From Cucumis sativus (taxonomy: Eukaryota; Streptophyta; Magnoliopsida; Cucurbitales; Cucurbitaceae), in assembly GCF_000004075.3 (NCBI RefSeq), contig NC_026657.2, forward strand, positions 33,528,732 through 33,592,731: DNA of 64,000 nt, read 5' to 3'. Positions within the stretch are counted from its first letter, which is position 1, and each line of letters begins with the position of its first letter. Shown here one piece after another: positions 54,801 through 64,000 of this stretch. The notes under the pieces are model-generated. The model was not told the origin of the DNA, made no database searches, and saw nothing but the letters and a program-made list of their open reading frames with translations. Made by a program: the position numbers and the translations under genes.

Positions 54801-57800
54801 TGGATGTTGGAGGAGTAATCCAAGACATGGAGCAAGTCGTTTGTATCCAAGGGGGCAAATTTATTTTCAGAAAGGAAGCTACAAGGGCAGTGTTTTGTTT
54901 TCAAAAGAATGTTTTAGTTTCTAGCTCAAAATTTGATTTTTTATTGTAATTTTATTTTATTTTTTCTTTTTAGTGACTATAGAGACGTGTTGATCAATGT
55001 TGAATGGTACAACTTCTAACAATCTATGTAATATATTTTATTTCTTAAGGTTGATCCTCTCTCCTGTGCAAGTTCGGGCATGTTTGTTAATCTCAGTGCC
55101 ATCATGCTACGTCTTTGTGAGCCTTTTCTAGATGCAAACTTGACCAAAAGGGATAAAATTGATCCAAAATATGTATGTTATAGTAACCGATTGGAGTTGA
55201 GGTAAGATGATTTTGTCTTCTTGCTTATTTTGTTGTTCATAATTGGCCTAGTACAACTTTTCTTAAATGTGGTTATGTAACTTTCAGAGGATTAACTGCT
55301 CTACATGCTTCATCTGAAGAAGTTACCGAGTGGATTAATAATGGTACTCAGTTGAGAACTGATAACCCTGGGCAGTCCAGCGACAGTGAAAGTCGCTTGC
55401 TACAATCCCAGGAGGCTTCCAGTTCTGGCAGTAATGCTACTATTGGATCTTCTACTGCAAAAGCAAGATCAAGTAGTGATAAAACTAGGTACCCGTTTAT
55501 ATGTGAGTGCTTCTTTATGACTGCAAGGGTGCTGAATTTGGGCTTGTTAAAAGCATTTTCAGACTTCAAGCATTTAGTACAGGTAGCTATAAATCATGCA
55601 ATGGAGGATAAACGAAAAACCACATACAATTTTCTATTTTTTTTTGCTAAGAATTTATATTCATTCTATATATATTTTTCTTTTATTCATTCTCTTTGAT
55701 GGATCTTTTCATTTCAATCAATTTTTGACCAGGATATATCTAGGTGTGAAGATACATTGTCCACGCTTAAAGCCATGCAGGGACAAGGCCCTGCCCCACA
55801 GCTTGAAATGGATATAGCTCGCCTTGAGAAGGAAATAGAGTTGTACTCACAGGAAAAACTTTGTTATGAAGCTCAAATACTGAGGGTATATTTCTGTCTC
55901 ACCTTTATCAGATTGTGTTATGTTATTGAATGTTGCATTATTAAATTATGAAAAAAAGGTAATATTACACAAATGTATTGACCTCACTACCCAATCGAGT
56001 ATATTGTTCATTTGGATGAAATTAAAGGTAAAGTGGGTCTTGAAAAATGGTTCAATTTAGTAGTGTTCAAACTCTTTGGTGTGATCGCAATGGGAGTATC
56101 TTTCGAGGCATTTCTTTTTCTTTGGATCATTTTTTTTATTTTGTGCTTATTCATGCGTTTAACAGTTGTAGCACTCAGTCTCCTTTAAACTATCATGGGT
56201 TGGCCTAGTGGTAAAAAGAAGACATAGTCTCAATAACTAACTAAGAGGTTGTGGTTCAACCTAGGAGTTACTTTGACACCTTATAGGGGCAGGTGAGTTG
56301 TCCCGTGAGATTAATCGAGGTGCACATCAGCTGGCCCGAACACTCATAACTCAGTCTCCTTTAAATTCTTACTCTCTATCCCTTTTCCTCTCCCATTGGA
56401 GAGATTTCTTGTAATCATCTATTTCATTCATCCATGAAATGTTTCTATTTCCAAAAAAAAGAGGCTCCATAACTTGACCCATTGGCATAAAAAAAGATGA
56501 AAATTTCCCTACACTTTTCTTGCATAGTAAGTCTTTGCAAGTCCACATGTTAGGGTAATTTGGCATTGGAACCTTAATGATTGATTTTTTTTTTAAAATG
56601 GAGACAAGCCTCTTTATTTATTATTAATAAATGAGACTTAAGCTCAAAGTACAAGAGTGTTATACTAAGAGCAAGAGAATAGAGAAGAATTCAGTCAATG
56701 GCAAAAAGCTAGAATTAGGCAAACAAAGGAGATGGCAAGCTAATTTGCGAATTCCAACAGAACCTTAATGATTGATTGATCGCTGTAATGATATGAACTT
56801 GGCCAGCCAATTTATACTAATAGAATTTATTGGAACGTATGAAGCTTCATGGGAAGTAAATGAGAAAAAAAATAATTACTAGTGTTGAATCACCTTATTT
56901 TAGCTAAGAAGCTTTCATTCTTTTGTTCATTTATTTATTATTATCATTTTTATTTTATAATTTTTTATTTTTGAGATCTCCATTTGTATTTTTTTTCATT
57001 TTATGTCTAACGTGTTTGATTGCAATTAATAAATTGAATGGATACTGTAAGACCTACAAGTTCATTTTTTATCTAATTGATCGATATCCTCAATCTTCCT
57101 CTTGTACTGGAGCTATCATTGTTTATATCTGCAGCTTTCTTCACCATCTTTATTTGAGAGTTCAAAGATAGTATTTACACCAACAAAAACGTGATCTTTG
57201 TTTTTGCTATATAACATTTGGTTCCACGTTGAGATCATTTTTTATCCTGAATTAAATTAGGAACTTAAACTTCACTGTGGTTGATTATTGGCTATATCAG
57301 TTGACCCTATGTTTGTAACTGGCTTTTACTAACAGTGGTGGTAATTTCTCTCTTTACAGGATGGGACACTGATCCAGCAAGCTCTTACTTTCTATCGATT
57401 AATGGTCATCTGGTTAGTTGGTTTGGTTGGTGGATTTAAAATGCCTCTTCCATCAGCTTGTCCAATGGAATTTGCATCCATGCCAGAACATTTTGTGGAA
57501 GATGCTATGGAATTGCTTATATTTGCTTCTCGGATTCCAAAAGCTTTGGATGGCATCAATTTGGTATCTAACTCATCCTAATTGATTCTTTCATATCTTT
57601 AAATGCTGAGCATCTGTGTTGTGTGGAAAATTTTGATATTTTGTTTTCATTTTGACAGGATGATTTTATGAACTTCATTATTATGTTCATGGCAAGTCCC
57701 GAATATATTAGAAATCCTTACTTAAGAGCAAAGATGGTTGAAGTTCTGAACTGCTGGATTCCTCGTAGAAGGTTATTTTACGTACTTGATATGTACATAT

Positions 57801-60647
57801 ATTAATCATTTGATATTTTTTCCACATTAATTTTGGAGTTGAGTGTGTGGGTTTTGTTTACTGCAGTGGTTCATCTGTAACGGCAACACTATTTGAAGGC
57901 CACCAACTATCGCTTGAGTATCTTGTTAGGAATCTTTTAAAACTCTATGTAGACATCGAGTTTACTGGATCACATACACAGGTACAGCATGGTTAAACTG
58001 CCGACTTAAATGTAGTAGGCGAAGGCAATTATTCTGTTTTCAGGGAGATCTTGGCTGCTTTCTCCATTTGTTTCTGTATTGATCTTGCACTAATTATTCT
58101 ATGAAATGGTTACAGCTTTTATCTTCAAAGCTGATTCTACAGGATATTAGAATGATACAATGCAATAACAAAAATGGCTATATCAAAAAAGAACAAAATA
58201 AATTGCTCTCTTGTTCAAGATCTTAAAATTAGTCTAGGAAACGAGGCCTACAATTTATTCTCGCAAATTAAGATTTTTAGTTAATGTTACGCCTGTTCCA
58301 ATTTTGAGGAATTGAAAATTCTCAACATTGCTTGACTGGTCTTCTTTTCTCTGGTGCAGTTTTATGACAAGTTTAACATCCGTCATAATATTGCCGAACT
58401 TCTGGAATACCTTTGGCAGGTTCCTAGTCATCGCAATGCTTGGAGAATGGTAAATGTTCTTCCTGTTCCTCAGTAATTTTTTAGTTGATCAGCGTTATGG
58501 GTCTTTCTTTTACATGTTATTTCCCTTAATTTTCCATCTCAGATTGCCAAGGAAGAGGAGAAGGGTGTTTACCTGAATTTCTTGAACTTCCTAATCAACG
58601 ATAGCATATATCTTCTTGACGAAAGCCTTAATAAGATTCTTGAACTTAAAGAGCTTGAAGCTGAAATGTCAAATACTGCAGAATGGGAACGGCGACCTGC
58701 TCAAGAGAGGCAGGAAAGAACTCGGCTCTTTCACTCCCAAGAAAATGTTGGTTTGATGACCTTTCTATGAATGCACCTTGTGAATTGTTGTAAATTACTC
58801 CCAAAGCCTTGATATTGATTTTGATTTTCGAGGACCTGTTTGATCCAACATTATTTGATATTCTCAGATCATCCGAATCGATATGAAATTAGCAAATGAG
58901 GACGTGAGTATGCTGGCATTTACTTCAGAGCAAATCACAGCTCCTTTCCTACTTCCAGAGATGGTGTGCTCCCGCTGTTGCCCACAAACATATTTTCTAT
59001 GTGTTTTGACTACACTTTCCTCTTTAATTCATCACATTTGGTAATCGTGCCTTCAAATTTTTTCTTACAGGTTGAAAGGGTGGCCAGCATGCTTAATTAT
59101 TTTCTCTTGCAACTTGTTGGTCCTCAGCGAAAATCTCTTAGTCTGAAAGACCCTGAAAAGTATGAATTCCGTCCAAGAGAATTGCTTAAGCAGGTACATG
59201 AGAATTAGATTCTAGTTTCTATTTATAGGTCACTAGATTATTCCGTCTTTTAATGTTACATTAGCTTTAATAGATTTAATCACTGTCTTGTAATTTGTGT
59301 CTGTAATTGAGGGAGTAGTAGCATGATTGGATTTATTTGTTCATGTAATCATGTAGGGGACAAGCAATGAAATTTATATTGAATATAATATCACAACTGT
59401 TTTAATGTTATCTAAAGTGCAAGTATAAGTTCATGTACCCACATTCTTCATATTCACGTTTGCTCTCTTGATTATTAAGCCAAATGCAGAGTTTGGTGCA
59501 TTGGAAATAGTTAGTCGATATCCTATACAATTCTGATTGATATCCTTGTTTATGTTTCTTATGTCATTTTCAATTTCTAAGCTAAGTTTTTATTTTCTTT
59601 CCCTTGTGTTTACTTTGACGAGATAATATGAAATGCTTCCCTACAAATAGTGAAGATGTATTTCGGGCACTTTGAAGGAAGTTTTGGCAGTTATTGTTAT
59701 CTTTTGGGTTGTGCACGCGGTGTCTGACTTTTCTTGTTTAATTTTGAAGATTGTTCAAATATATGTTCATCTGGCAAGAGGGGATACGGAGAATATTTTC
59801 CCAGCTGCCATTTCGAAGGACGGCCGATCGTACAACGAGCAGGTAATTTATTTATACTTTGTGACAAACCCTTGGTATGATAATTCAAAAATTCTCTACC
59901 TAAATTTTGGAGCTTTCTCCAGTTGTTCACTGCTGCAGCAGATGTACTTATTAGACGTATTAGAGAAGATAGTAGGATAATACAGGAGTTTACTGATCTT
60001 GGTAACAAAGCCAAAGATGCAGCTTCTGAGGCAATGGATGCTGAAGCTACTCTAGGAGATATACCCGACGAATTCCTCGACCCAATCCAAGTATGTTTTT
60101 TTCCACTCATTGTTTGTTTAAGTCATGGATTTCACTCGCTCTTTCAAGTTATATTTTTATCAAATTCATTATGTACGAGTATGATGACTGAGCAAAAAAA
60201 GCTTTGAACGTGTTTCTCAAGAATGAAACTAATACCTATATGCTGTGGATAGATTAGTTCAAGCTTTTTTATCTTTCTTCTTATGCAGTACACTTTAATG
60301 AAGGACCCTGTGATCTTACCTTCTTCGAGGATCACCGTCGACAGACCCGTCATTCAAAGACATCTCCTCAGCGACAGTGTAAGACTTACATTTCCTTCCA
60401 GTAACATCTGTTTAACGGAAAAAAAGTTTTCAGTTTTCTGTGCTAAACTTTGCACAATTTGCAGACCGACCCATTCAACCGGTCTCATCTGACCGCGGAC
60501 ATGCTAATACCAAATGAAGAACTGAAAGCAAGAATCAAAGAATTTATTAGGTCACAAGAACTGAAGAAGCAACTAGATGGAGGGGTTGCAATGCAGAGCA
60601 GCAAGGCAACCATTCAACCCACAAGTGGAGAAATGTTGATTGATTAA
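51884..60647 (+). CDS. PUB1: Ubiquitin conjugation factor E4 (UFD2 / PUB1 / MUSE3)
   Basis: E4 ubiquitin ligase that extends ubiquitin chains; Arabidopsis MUSE3 limits NLR immune-receptor levels. Sixteen exons: 51884-52731, 52823-53027, 55050-55201, 55288-55582, 55733-55885, 57360-57563, 57659-57771, 57867-57981, 58360-58449, 58543-58746, 58868-58963, 59071-59193, 59750-59842, 59923-60090, 60289-60378 and 60465-60647. They encode 1,043 residues, close to the family length. The UFD2 core spans most of the protein ([48 protein letters not shown]). The C-terminal U-box (about 945-1015) reads [42 protein letters not shown]. It contacts E2 enzymes and has no zinc ligands, as expected. Introns 2 and 5 carry retroelements without damaging splice sites. 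All exons join in frame. Confidence 0.97.
53106..54887 (-). mobile_element. Internally deleted LINE in PUB1 intron 2
   Basis: About 1.8 kb, antisense to PUB1. From its 5' end (54887): an ORF1-like tail ([19 protein letters not shown]), the start of an AP-endonuclease domain near 54290-54430 ([30 protein letters not shown]), then a jump, without the reverse-transcriptase core, to the C-terminal zinc-binding region ([49 protein letters not shown]) at 53330-53760. An A-rich tail lies at 53106-53135. Several stops interrupt it. The 9-bp CAGTGTTTT at 53097-53105 and 54888-54896 may be the target-site duplication. Missing the polymerase, it is dead. Confidence 0.85.
56190..56348 (+). mobile_element. 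tRNA-derived SINE (Au-SINE-like) in PUB1 intron 5
   Basis: The tRNA-like head has an A box (TTGGCCTAGTGGTAAAA) and a B box (GTGGTTCAACCTAGG), with ATAACTAACTAAGAGG between. The body (GTTGTCCCGTGAGATTAATC, GAGGTGCACATCAGCTGGCC) matches the Au SINE family as I recall it. The element is bounded by a perfect 17-bp target-site duplication ACTCAGTCTCCTTTAAA at 56173-56189 and 56349-56365. It lies in the sense orientation of PUB1, far from splice sites. Confidence 0.92.
56587..56759 (-). mobile_element. Short LINE-like 3' end in PUB1 intron 5
   Basis: A 173-base insertion bounded by a perfect 18-bp target-site duplication GAACCTTAATGATTGATT at 56569-56586 and 56760-56777. Read on the minus strand it ends TTATTAATAATAAATAAAGAGG, CTTGTCTCCATTTT, then an A run, as expected of a 5'-truncated non-LTR retroelement. 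It is too short to carry a domain, so the family is inferred from the tail. Confidence 0.8.
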
Positions 60648-60793
60648 AATTGATAAATAACTTAATTGCTTGTTATCTTATGGTTTGGGAACGAAATAGT
60701 TTATGAAGATAATTTATATTTGAGAATTAATATTGTTTTCTCTGGGCACTATTCAGTGCTTATTGCCTAACCTTGTAAGTTGTAATATTTGAA

Positions 60794-60799
60794 AATAAA
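60794..60799 (+). promoter_or_regulatory. Candidate polyadenylation signal of PUB1
   Basis: AATAAA in TTGAAAATAAAGATC, about 147 bases after the stop codon, a normal 3'-UTR length for a plant gene. Confidence 0.5.
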
Positions 60800-61133
60800 G
60801 ATCTTTTACTTAATCAAGAAATCAGTATAACTGGGAGATGGTCTCAAAGTAAGATTGATGAAATTATGATATTTTTTTAGATATAAATATCGAGAAAAGT
60901 GTACATTTGTTTCTTTATACCTAAATGTTGTAATGTTGGATGGGTTTTGTTATGATGAAAGTCAAGATGTGCGTATGGACGCTCATGAAATATTTAAAAA
61001 GCAGTGCACGTTTAATTTGGCATTTTAATATTAAAAAAATTTCATTCTCGGATAGATTCATCAGAAGATGAACATAAATTCTTCAATTAGTTCAAAGGTA
61101 GAGTAAGATACATTTGTTAACCCATGAAAGGGT

Positions 61134-61196
61134 AACTTGTATTTGAATACATTTTTAACTTGTATTTGAATACATTTTTAACTTGTATTTGATAAT
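61134..61196. repeat. 23-bp tandem repeat, about 2.7 copies
   Basis: The unit AACTTGTATTTGAATACATTTTT is repeated: two full copies, then AACTTGTATTTGA before divergence. Confidence 0.9.
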
Positions 61197-61727
61197 TTTA
61201 AAATGTGAAATTTATATGAAGATAAAAAAAATATTTATATAAATATAAAAACATTTCTAAGTGTTTAATTTTAAAAATTAGAAGTTATATAAATAGAAGA
61301 ATATGGAAAATATTTAGATTCTATAACAAAAAAGAAATACTTAAAAAAATAGTTTTGTCAATTCTTCTGTATTTAAAAATTTCTTTAAAAATTAAGTTAT
61401 TTTAAAATAAAGGAAAGTGTTTGATGTCATCCAAAATAGATTTTTAAGTGTATTTAAATAAATTTTATGAAAACGAATTTAAACAATTACGTTCTTTTTT
61501 TTCTTAAGTCAATCTTAATAGATCTTATATATATATTTTTATATTTATATTTTTTCAATTTCTTTTTCTTTCGATCATCTTTTTTTATCATGTGCTCATT
61601 CTTCCACGCATATTTACACAAAACAAATTATAAAATTAGAGATTTAAATATTCTGTATTGATTTTTAAATTATTAATATAAAAATCTCAAATAAGCAACT
61701 TTTCTCATAGGATTATGGTACTTATAT

Positions 61728-61855
61728 TTCATTCACCAACTGAACTAAAAAATAGCATATTCTTGTTTGAATGACATGGTTTGATGAAATGTTCATTCAC
61801 CAACTGAACTAAAAAATAGCATATTCTTGTTTGAATGACATGGTTTGATGAAATG
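61728..61855. repeat. Perfect 2 x 64-bp tandem duplication
   Basis: The unit starting TTCATTCACCAACTGAAC and ending GGTTTGATGAAATG is present twice in direct tandem (61728-61791 and 61792-61855) without a difference. Recent slippage or unequal exchange is likely. Confidence 0.95.
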
Positions 61856-61989
61856 TATCGATGATTCTCATGCACTTCAAACTATGTAAATTATTTAAAT
61901 TCAGTTTAATACCTTCACAATCATATTACTGAATTATACTCTTGACCGAAAATTATTGTCAACAAAACATAGTTTGATAACCATTTTAT

Positions 61990-62225
61990 ATTATTTTTGT
62001 TTTTGTTTTATAAAAGCAAGTGTATTTCCTTTGTAAGACAATGATTTGTATTTTTTTTTACACAATGGTTGAATTCTTTGACCAACTCCAAAAACAAAAG
62101 CTTTTTTGAAAGTTTTTTTTATTTGAAAATTTTAACTTGGTATTTTAAACCGTCAAATAGATAACTAGGGAAGAAAGTTAGAAATGAAAGTAGTGTCTAT
62201 ATACTTAATTTAAAAGAAAAAAGAG
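61990..62225. repeat. Dispersed cucurbit-type repeat (MITE-like)
   Basis: The ordered phrases GACAATGATTTGTATTT, ACACAATGGTTGAATTCTTT, CCAACTCCAAAAACAAAAGC and GAAAGTAGTGTCTATA match, with substitutions, a repeat I recall as very common in cucurbit introns and spacers. A piece of it is also seen at 10215-10312. No terminal repeats were defined. Confidence 0.5.
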
Positions 62226-62424
62226 TTCGATTTTCATTTTTTGATATTCAATACTATCTATTAATTATTATCGATGTCTGTAACAATGATTTATGAATTA
62301 AATAAGAACATTTTCCTTTTTATTTTCTATATTTCAAAAGAATGTTTCATTTGGTACCAATGCAAAAAAATAAATACATGAGAGTCACATTGAGACTTTC
62401 CTTGGATCGAGTGGCTGCGGTAAT

Positions 62425-62484
62425 TTATTCGATGTTGTTATCGCCATTCCTTGCGCTGCCAGAACTATTACGATCATCTTCATT
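62425..62484 (-). CDS. Possible terminal exon of a gene extending beyond the window
   Basis: On the minus strand a polypyrimidine-like tract and acceptor (GTTTGTGGTTTGCAG) are followed by 20 codons ending in TAA (NEDDRNSSGSARNGDNNIE). The acidic, Ser/Asn-rich composition looks like a real C-terminus rather than random AT-rich DNA. No upstream exon was found within the window, so if real the gene lies mostly to the right of 64000. This is weak evidence. Confidence 0.25.
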   Translation of the reverse strand, partial: NEDDRNSSGSARNGDNNIE

Positions 62485-62899
62485 CTGCAAACCACAAACA
62501 AATTACATTTCAATAGGCTATAGCGTCTTACTAAGAATGTCATTAGGGGAGTCTTACTAATTAGTTGGTAACTTACTTAAAAGTTCACAACAGTTTATAT
62601 AAGGAAAGTGTTGGGCTTAGTTTGATAATTGCTTTACTTTTATAATACTTGCTAAGAAATATCAGCTCTAATATAAAGTAAATTAGAGTATGATAGATTT
62701 AAAGAAGAGACCAGAGTTGATAAATTTCGAAAAAGATTAGAGTAATTGGTAAGATATCACTCAATTGTTCACATTACTTTTATATCGATACTTGATATCT
62801 GTTTTACTAAAAGTTAGTGGTTAATTTTTTTTTACATGACTTGAAGTGCTACTTATTTGGTTTAATTGGGCTGTTTACATGACATTTTAGAAGTTTGTA

Positions 62900-63880
62900 A
62901 GGGGAAGAGAGGGTTTACGCCTTCTAAATGACTAAGACAGTGAAAAGAGTTTTTGAAATTCTACCCTGATTTATTTTTACACGAAGAATAGAGACCCCTG
63001 CTTCATCCCCATTAATCTCGATTGGCAGGCCATCTCGGGTGATTAAGGAAACTCTTTAGAGACCATGTAACAGTTAACGCTTTGAGTTCTAATAAAACTA
63101 TGGGACCTCATGGATTCTCCGCTGAATTCTTCAAGAACGTTTGGTACACTAAAAATCATACAATGCAGCCCTCAATGAGACCTATATTTGTCTCATCCTG
63201 AAAAAGATTGATAAAAGGAGTGGATTCACGACTGTATTTCAAGCGTCAACCCTCTATTATTATTATTAATAGGCCAAAGGCAAGGTCAAGATCATCCCCA
63301 CAAGGGGCCGTTAGGCAATGTGACCCGTCATCACAATTCGTTTTCACTATTGTTGTAGATTGTCAAAGTAGGAGCTGAACCATGGAGCTTTGGGAGGATT
63401 TACGAAATCCAAAATGTTGGTAAATCTTCACTTGGCATAAATCACTTACCGTTTGCACATATTACCTTGGTTTTCTCCTCTTTTGACTCAATAGTAATCA
63501 AGAATCTTCATACTTTTATCTCACTTTCATCTCATTATTTGAGAAAGCTTCTGGTCTAAACATTAATCTTACGAAAAGTGAGTTGTCAGGGGTCAACTTA
63601 ATAAATGGAGAATTGAACAAATCGACAACTAGGGTGGGTTCTTGACCAGTTGCTTATCTAGGCCTCCAACTTGGGGGTAAACCAAAGACTCTTTCCATTT
63701 TGGAGCCTTTATCAAGAGAGTTCATAAAAAACTTCACAACTGGAAACATTTTAACATTTCCCAAGGAGGCGCCTCACTTTGTCTAGTTTCTCAATTTATT
63801 ACCCATCTCTCTTCAAAATGCCAAAAGTGACGCTTAAATAGTTGAAAAAGATTTTGAGGAAACTGGATACTAATTCTTAG
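62900..63880 (+). mobile_element. Decayed LINE reverse-transcriptase fragment
   Basis: In shifting frames the + strand shows plant LINE reverse-transcriptase phrases in the right order: ETPASSP, a GPHGFSAEFFKNVWYT-like stretch (63100-63150), ALNETYICLI and KKIDK (63168-63215), FEKASGLNINLTKSELSGVN (63540-63600) and a VAYLGLQLGGKPKTLSILEP-like stretch (63650-63705). The phrases are in different frames and broken by stops and small deletions, so it is an old copy. It has no visible ends, and the left boundary is approximate. Confidence 0.78.
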
Positions 63881-63904
63881 TTGCTTGACATTTGAAGAAA
63901 ATGT

Positions 63905-64000
63905 TGAAAGTCCCACATTGAAAAAACCAAGAAGACTCACACTTCATATAAGATAGATGGACTACTCCTCTCCCTGCCAATTGATTTTGAGATGGAACCC
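63905..64000 (+). mobile_element. Possible start of an LTR-type repeat cut by the window edge
   Basis: TGTTGAAAGTCCCACATTG opens a stretch ending TTGATTTTGAGATGGAACCC, which resembles the beginning of a terminal repeat of small LTR elements in dicots as I recall them. Only its first 96 or so bases lie in the window, so family, ends and state cannot be judged. Confidence 0.3.

Larger units (their letters stand above)
60800..62424. other. Repeat-containing spacer downstream of PUB1
   Basis: AT-rich DNA with three local repeats listed separately (61134-61196, 61728-61855, 61990-62225). No gene was recognised. Confidence 0.55.

Noticed and set aside
56190-56270. Possible functional tRNA gene
   Set aside because: A and B boxes are present, but there is no complete cloverleaf or acceptor stem, and the SINE body and target-site duplication explain the sequence.
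61134-61855. CRISPR-like repetition
   Set aside because: The repeats are directly adjacent with no spacers, and the genome is a plant's.

Overview
This window is nuclear DNA from a flowering plant, most likely a eudicot of the cucumber family (Cucurbitaceae). Genes have many short GT-AG introns, intergenic DNA is very AT-rich, and the proteins are plant-specific or plant-like: a plastid chorismate mutase, early nodulin-like phytocyanins, a serine carboxypeptidase-like protein and a U-box E4 enzyme. Several intergenic repeats resemble ones I recall from cucurbits; the family assignment is inference. Exon limits were read by eye from splice sites, reading frame and family similarity. Every model given as intact closes in frame.

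Layout. 0.15-1.65 kb (-): small plant-specific protein of unknown function. 3.5-6.2 kb (-): serine carboxypeptidase-like protein with 9 exons. 8.9-12.2 kb (+): putatively myristoylated DUF1336/EDR2-C protein with 9 exons. 13.7-15.6 kb and 18.1-19.5 kb (-): tandem pair of ENODL17-type phytocyanins that lack copper ligands. 21.8-26.2 kb (-): plastid chorismate mutase with 6 exons. 28.0-39.5 kb (+): three tandem copies of a saccharopine dehydrogenase-like oxidoreductase gene, the first a decayed fragment, the second interrupted by one frameshift, the third intact. 40.7-43.1 kb (+): TrmH/SpoU RNA 2'-O-methyltransferase. 45.0-49.5 kb (-): RuvB-like 1 (RIN1/TIP49a) with 12 exons. 51.9-60.6 kb (+): UFD2-type ubiquitin E4 factor (PUB1/MUSE3) with 16 exons. 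60.7-64 kb: repeat-rich sequence with a decayed LINE.

The genes are mostly independent housekeeping or stress-related genes, not an operon-like system. From memory, gene content matches Arabidopsis segments At5g15350-At5g15400 (ENODL17, SpoU methyltransferase, PUB1), At3g29180-At3g29200 (DUF1336, CM1) and At5g39410-At5g39430 (saccharopine dehydrogenase-like, DUF1336), which suggests an old conserved block. RIN1 and PUB1/MUSE3 both have links to NLR-immunity regulation in Arabidopsis, but nothing here shows they are co-regulated.

The accessory interest lies in the introns and spacers: a tRNA-derived SINE and two LINE 3' ends with perfect 17-18 bp target-site duplications, an internally deleted LINE, a MITE sitting at the broken end of a pseudogene, an old plastid psaB fragment, and perfect 64- and 68-bp tandem duplications. 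I found no CRISPR array, no functional tRNA or rRNA gene and no clearly new biological system.
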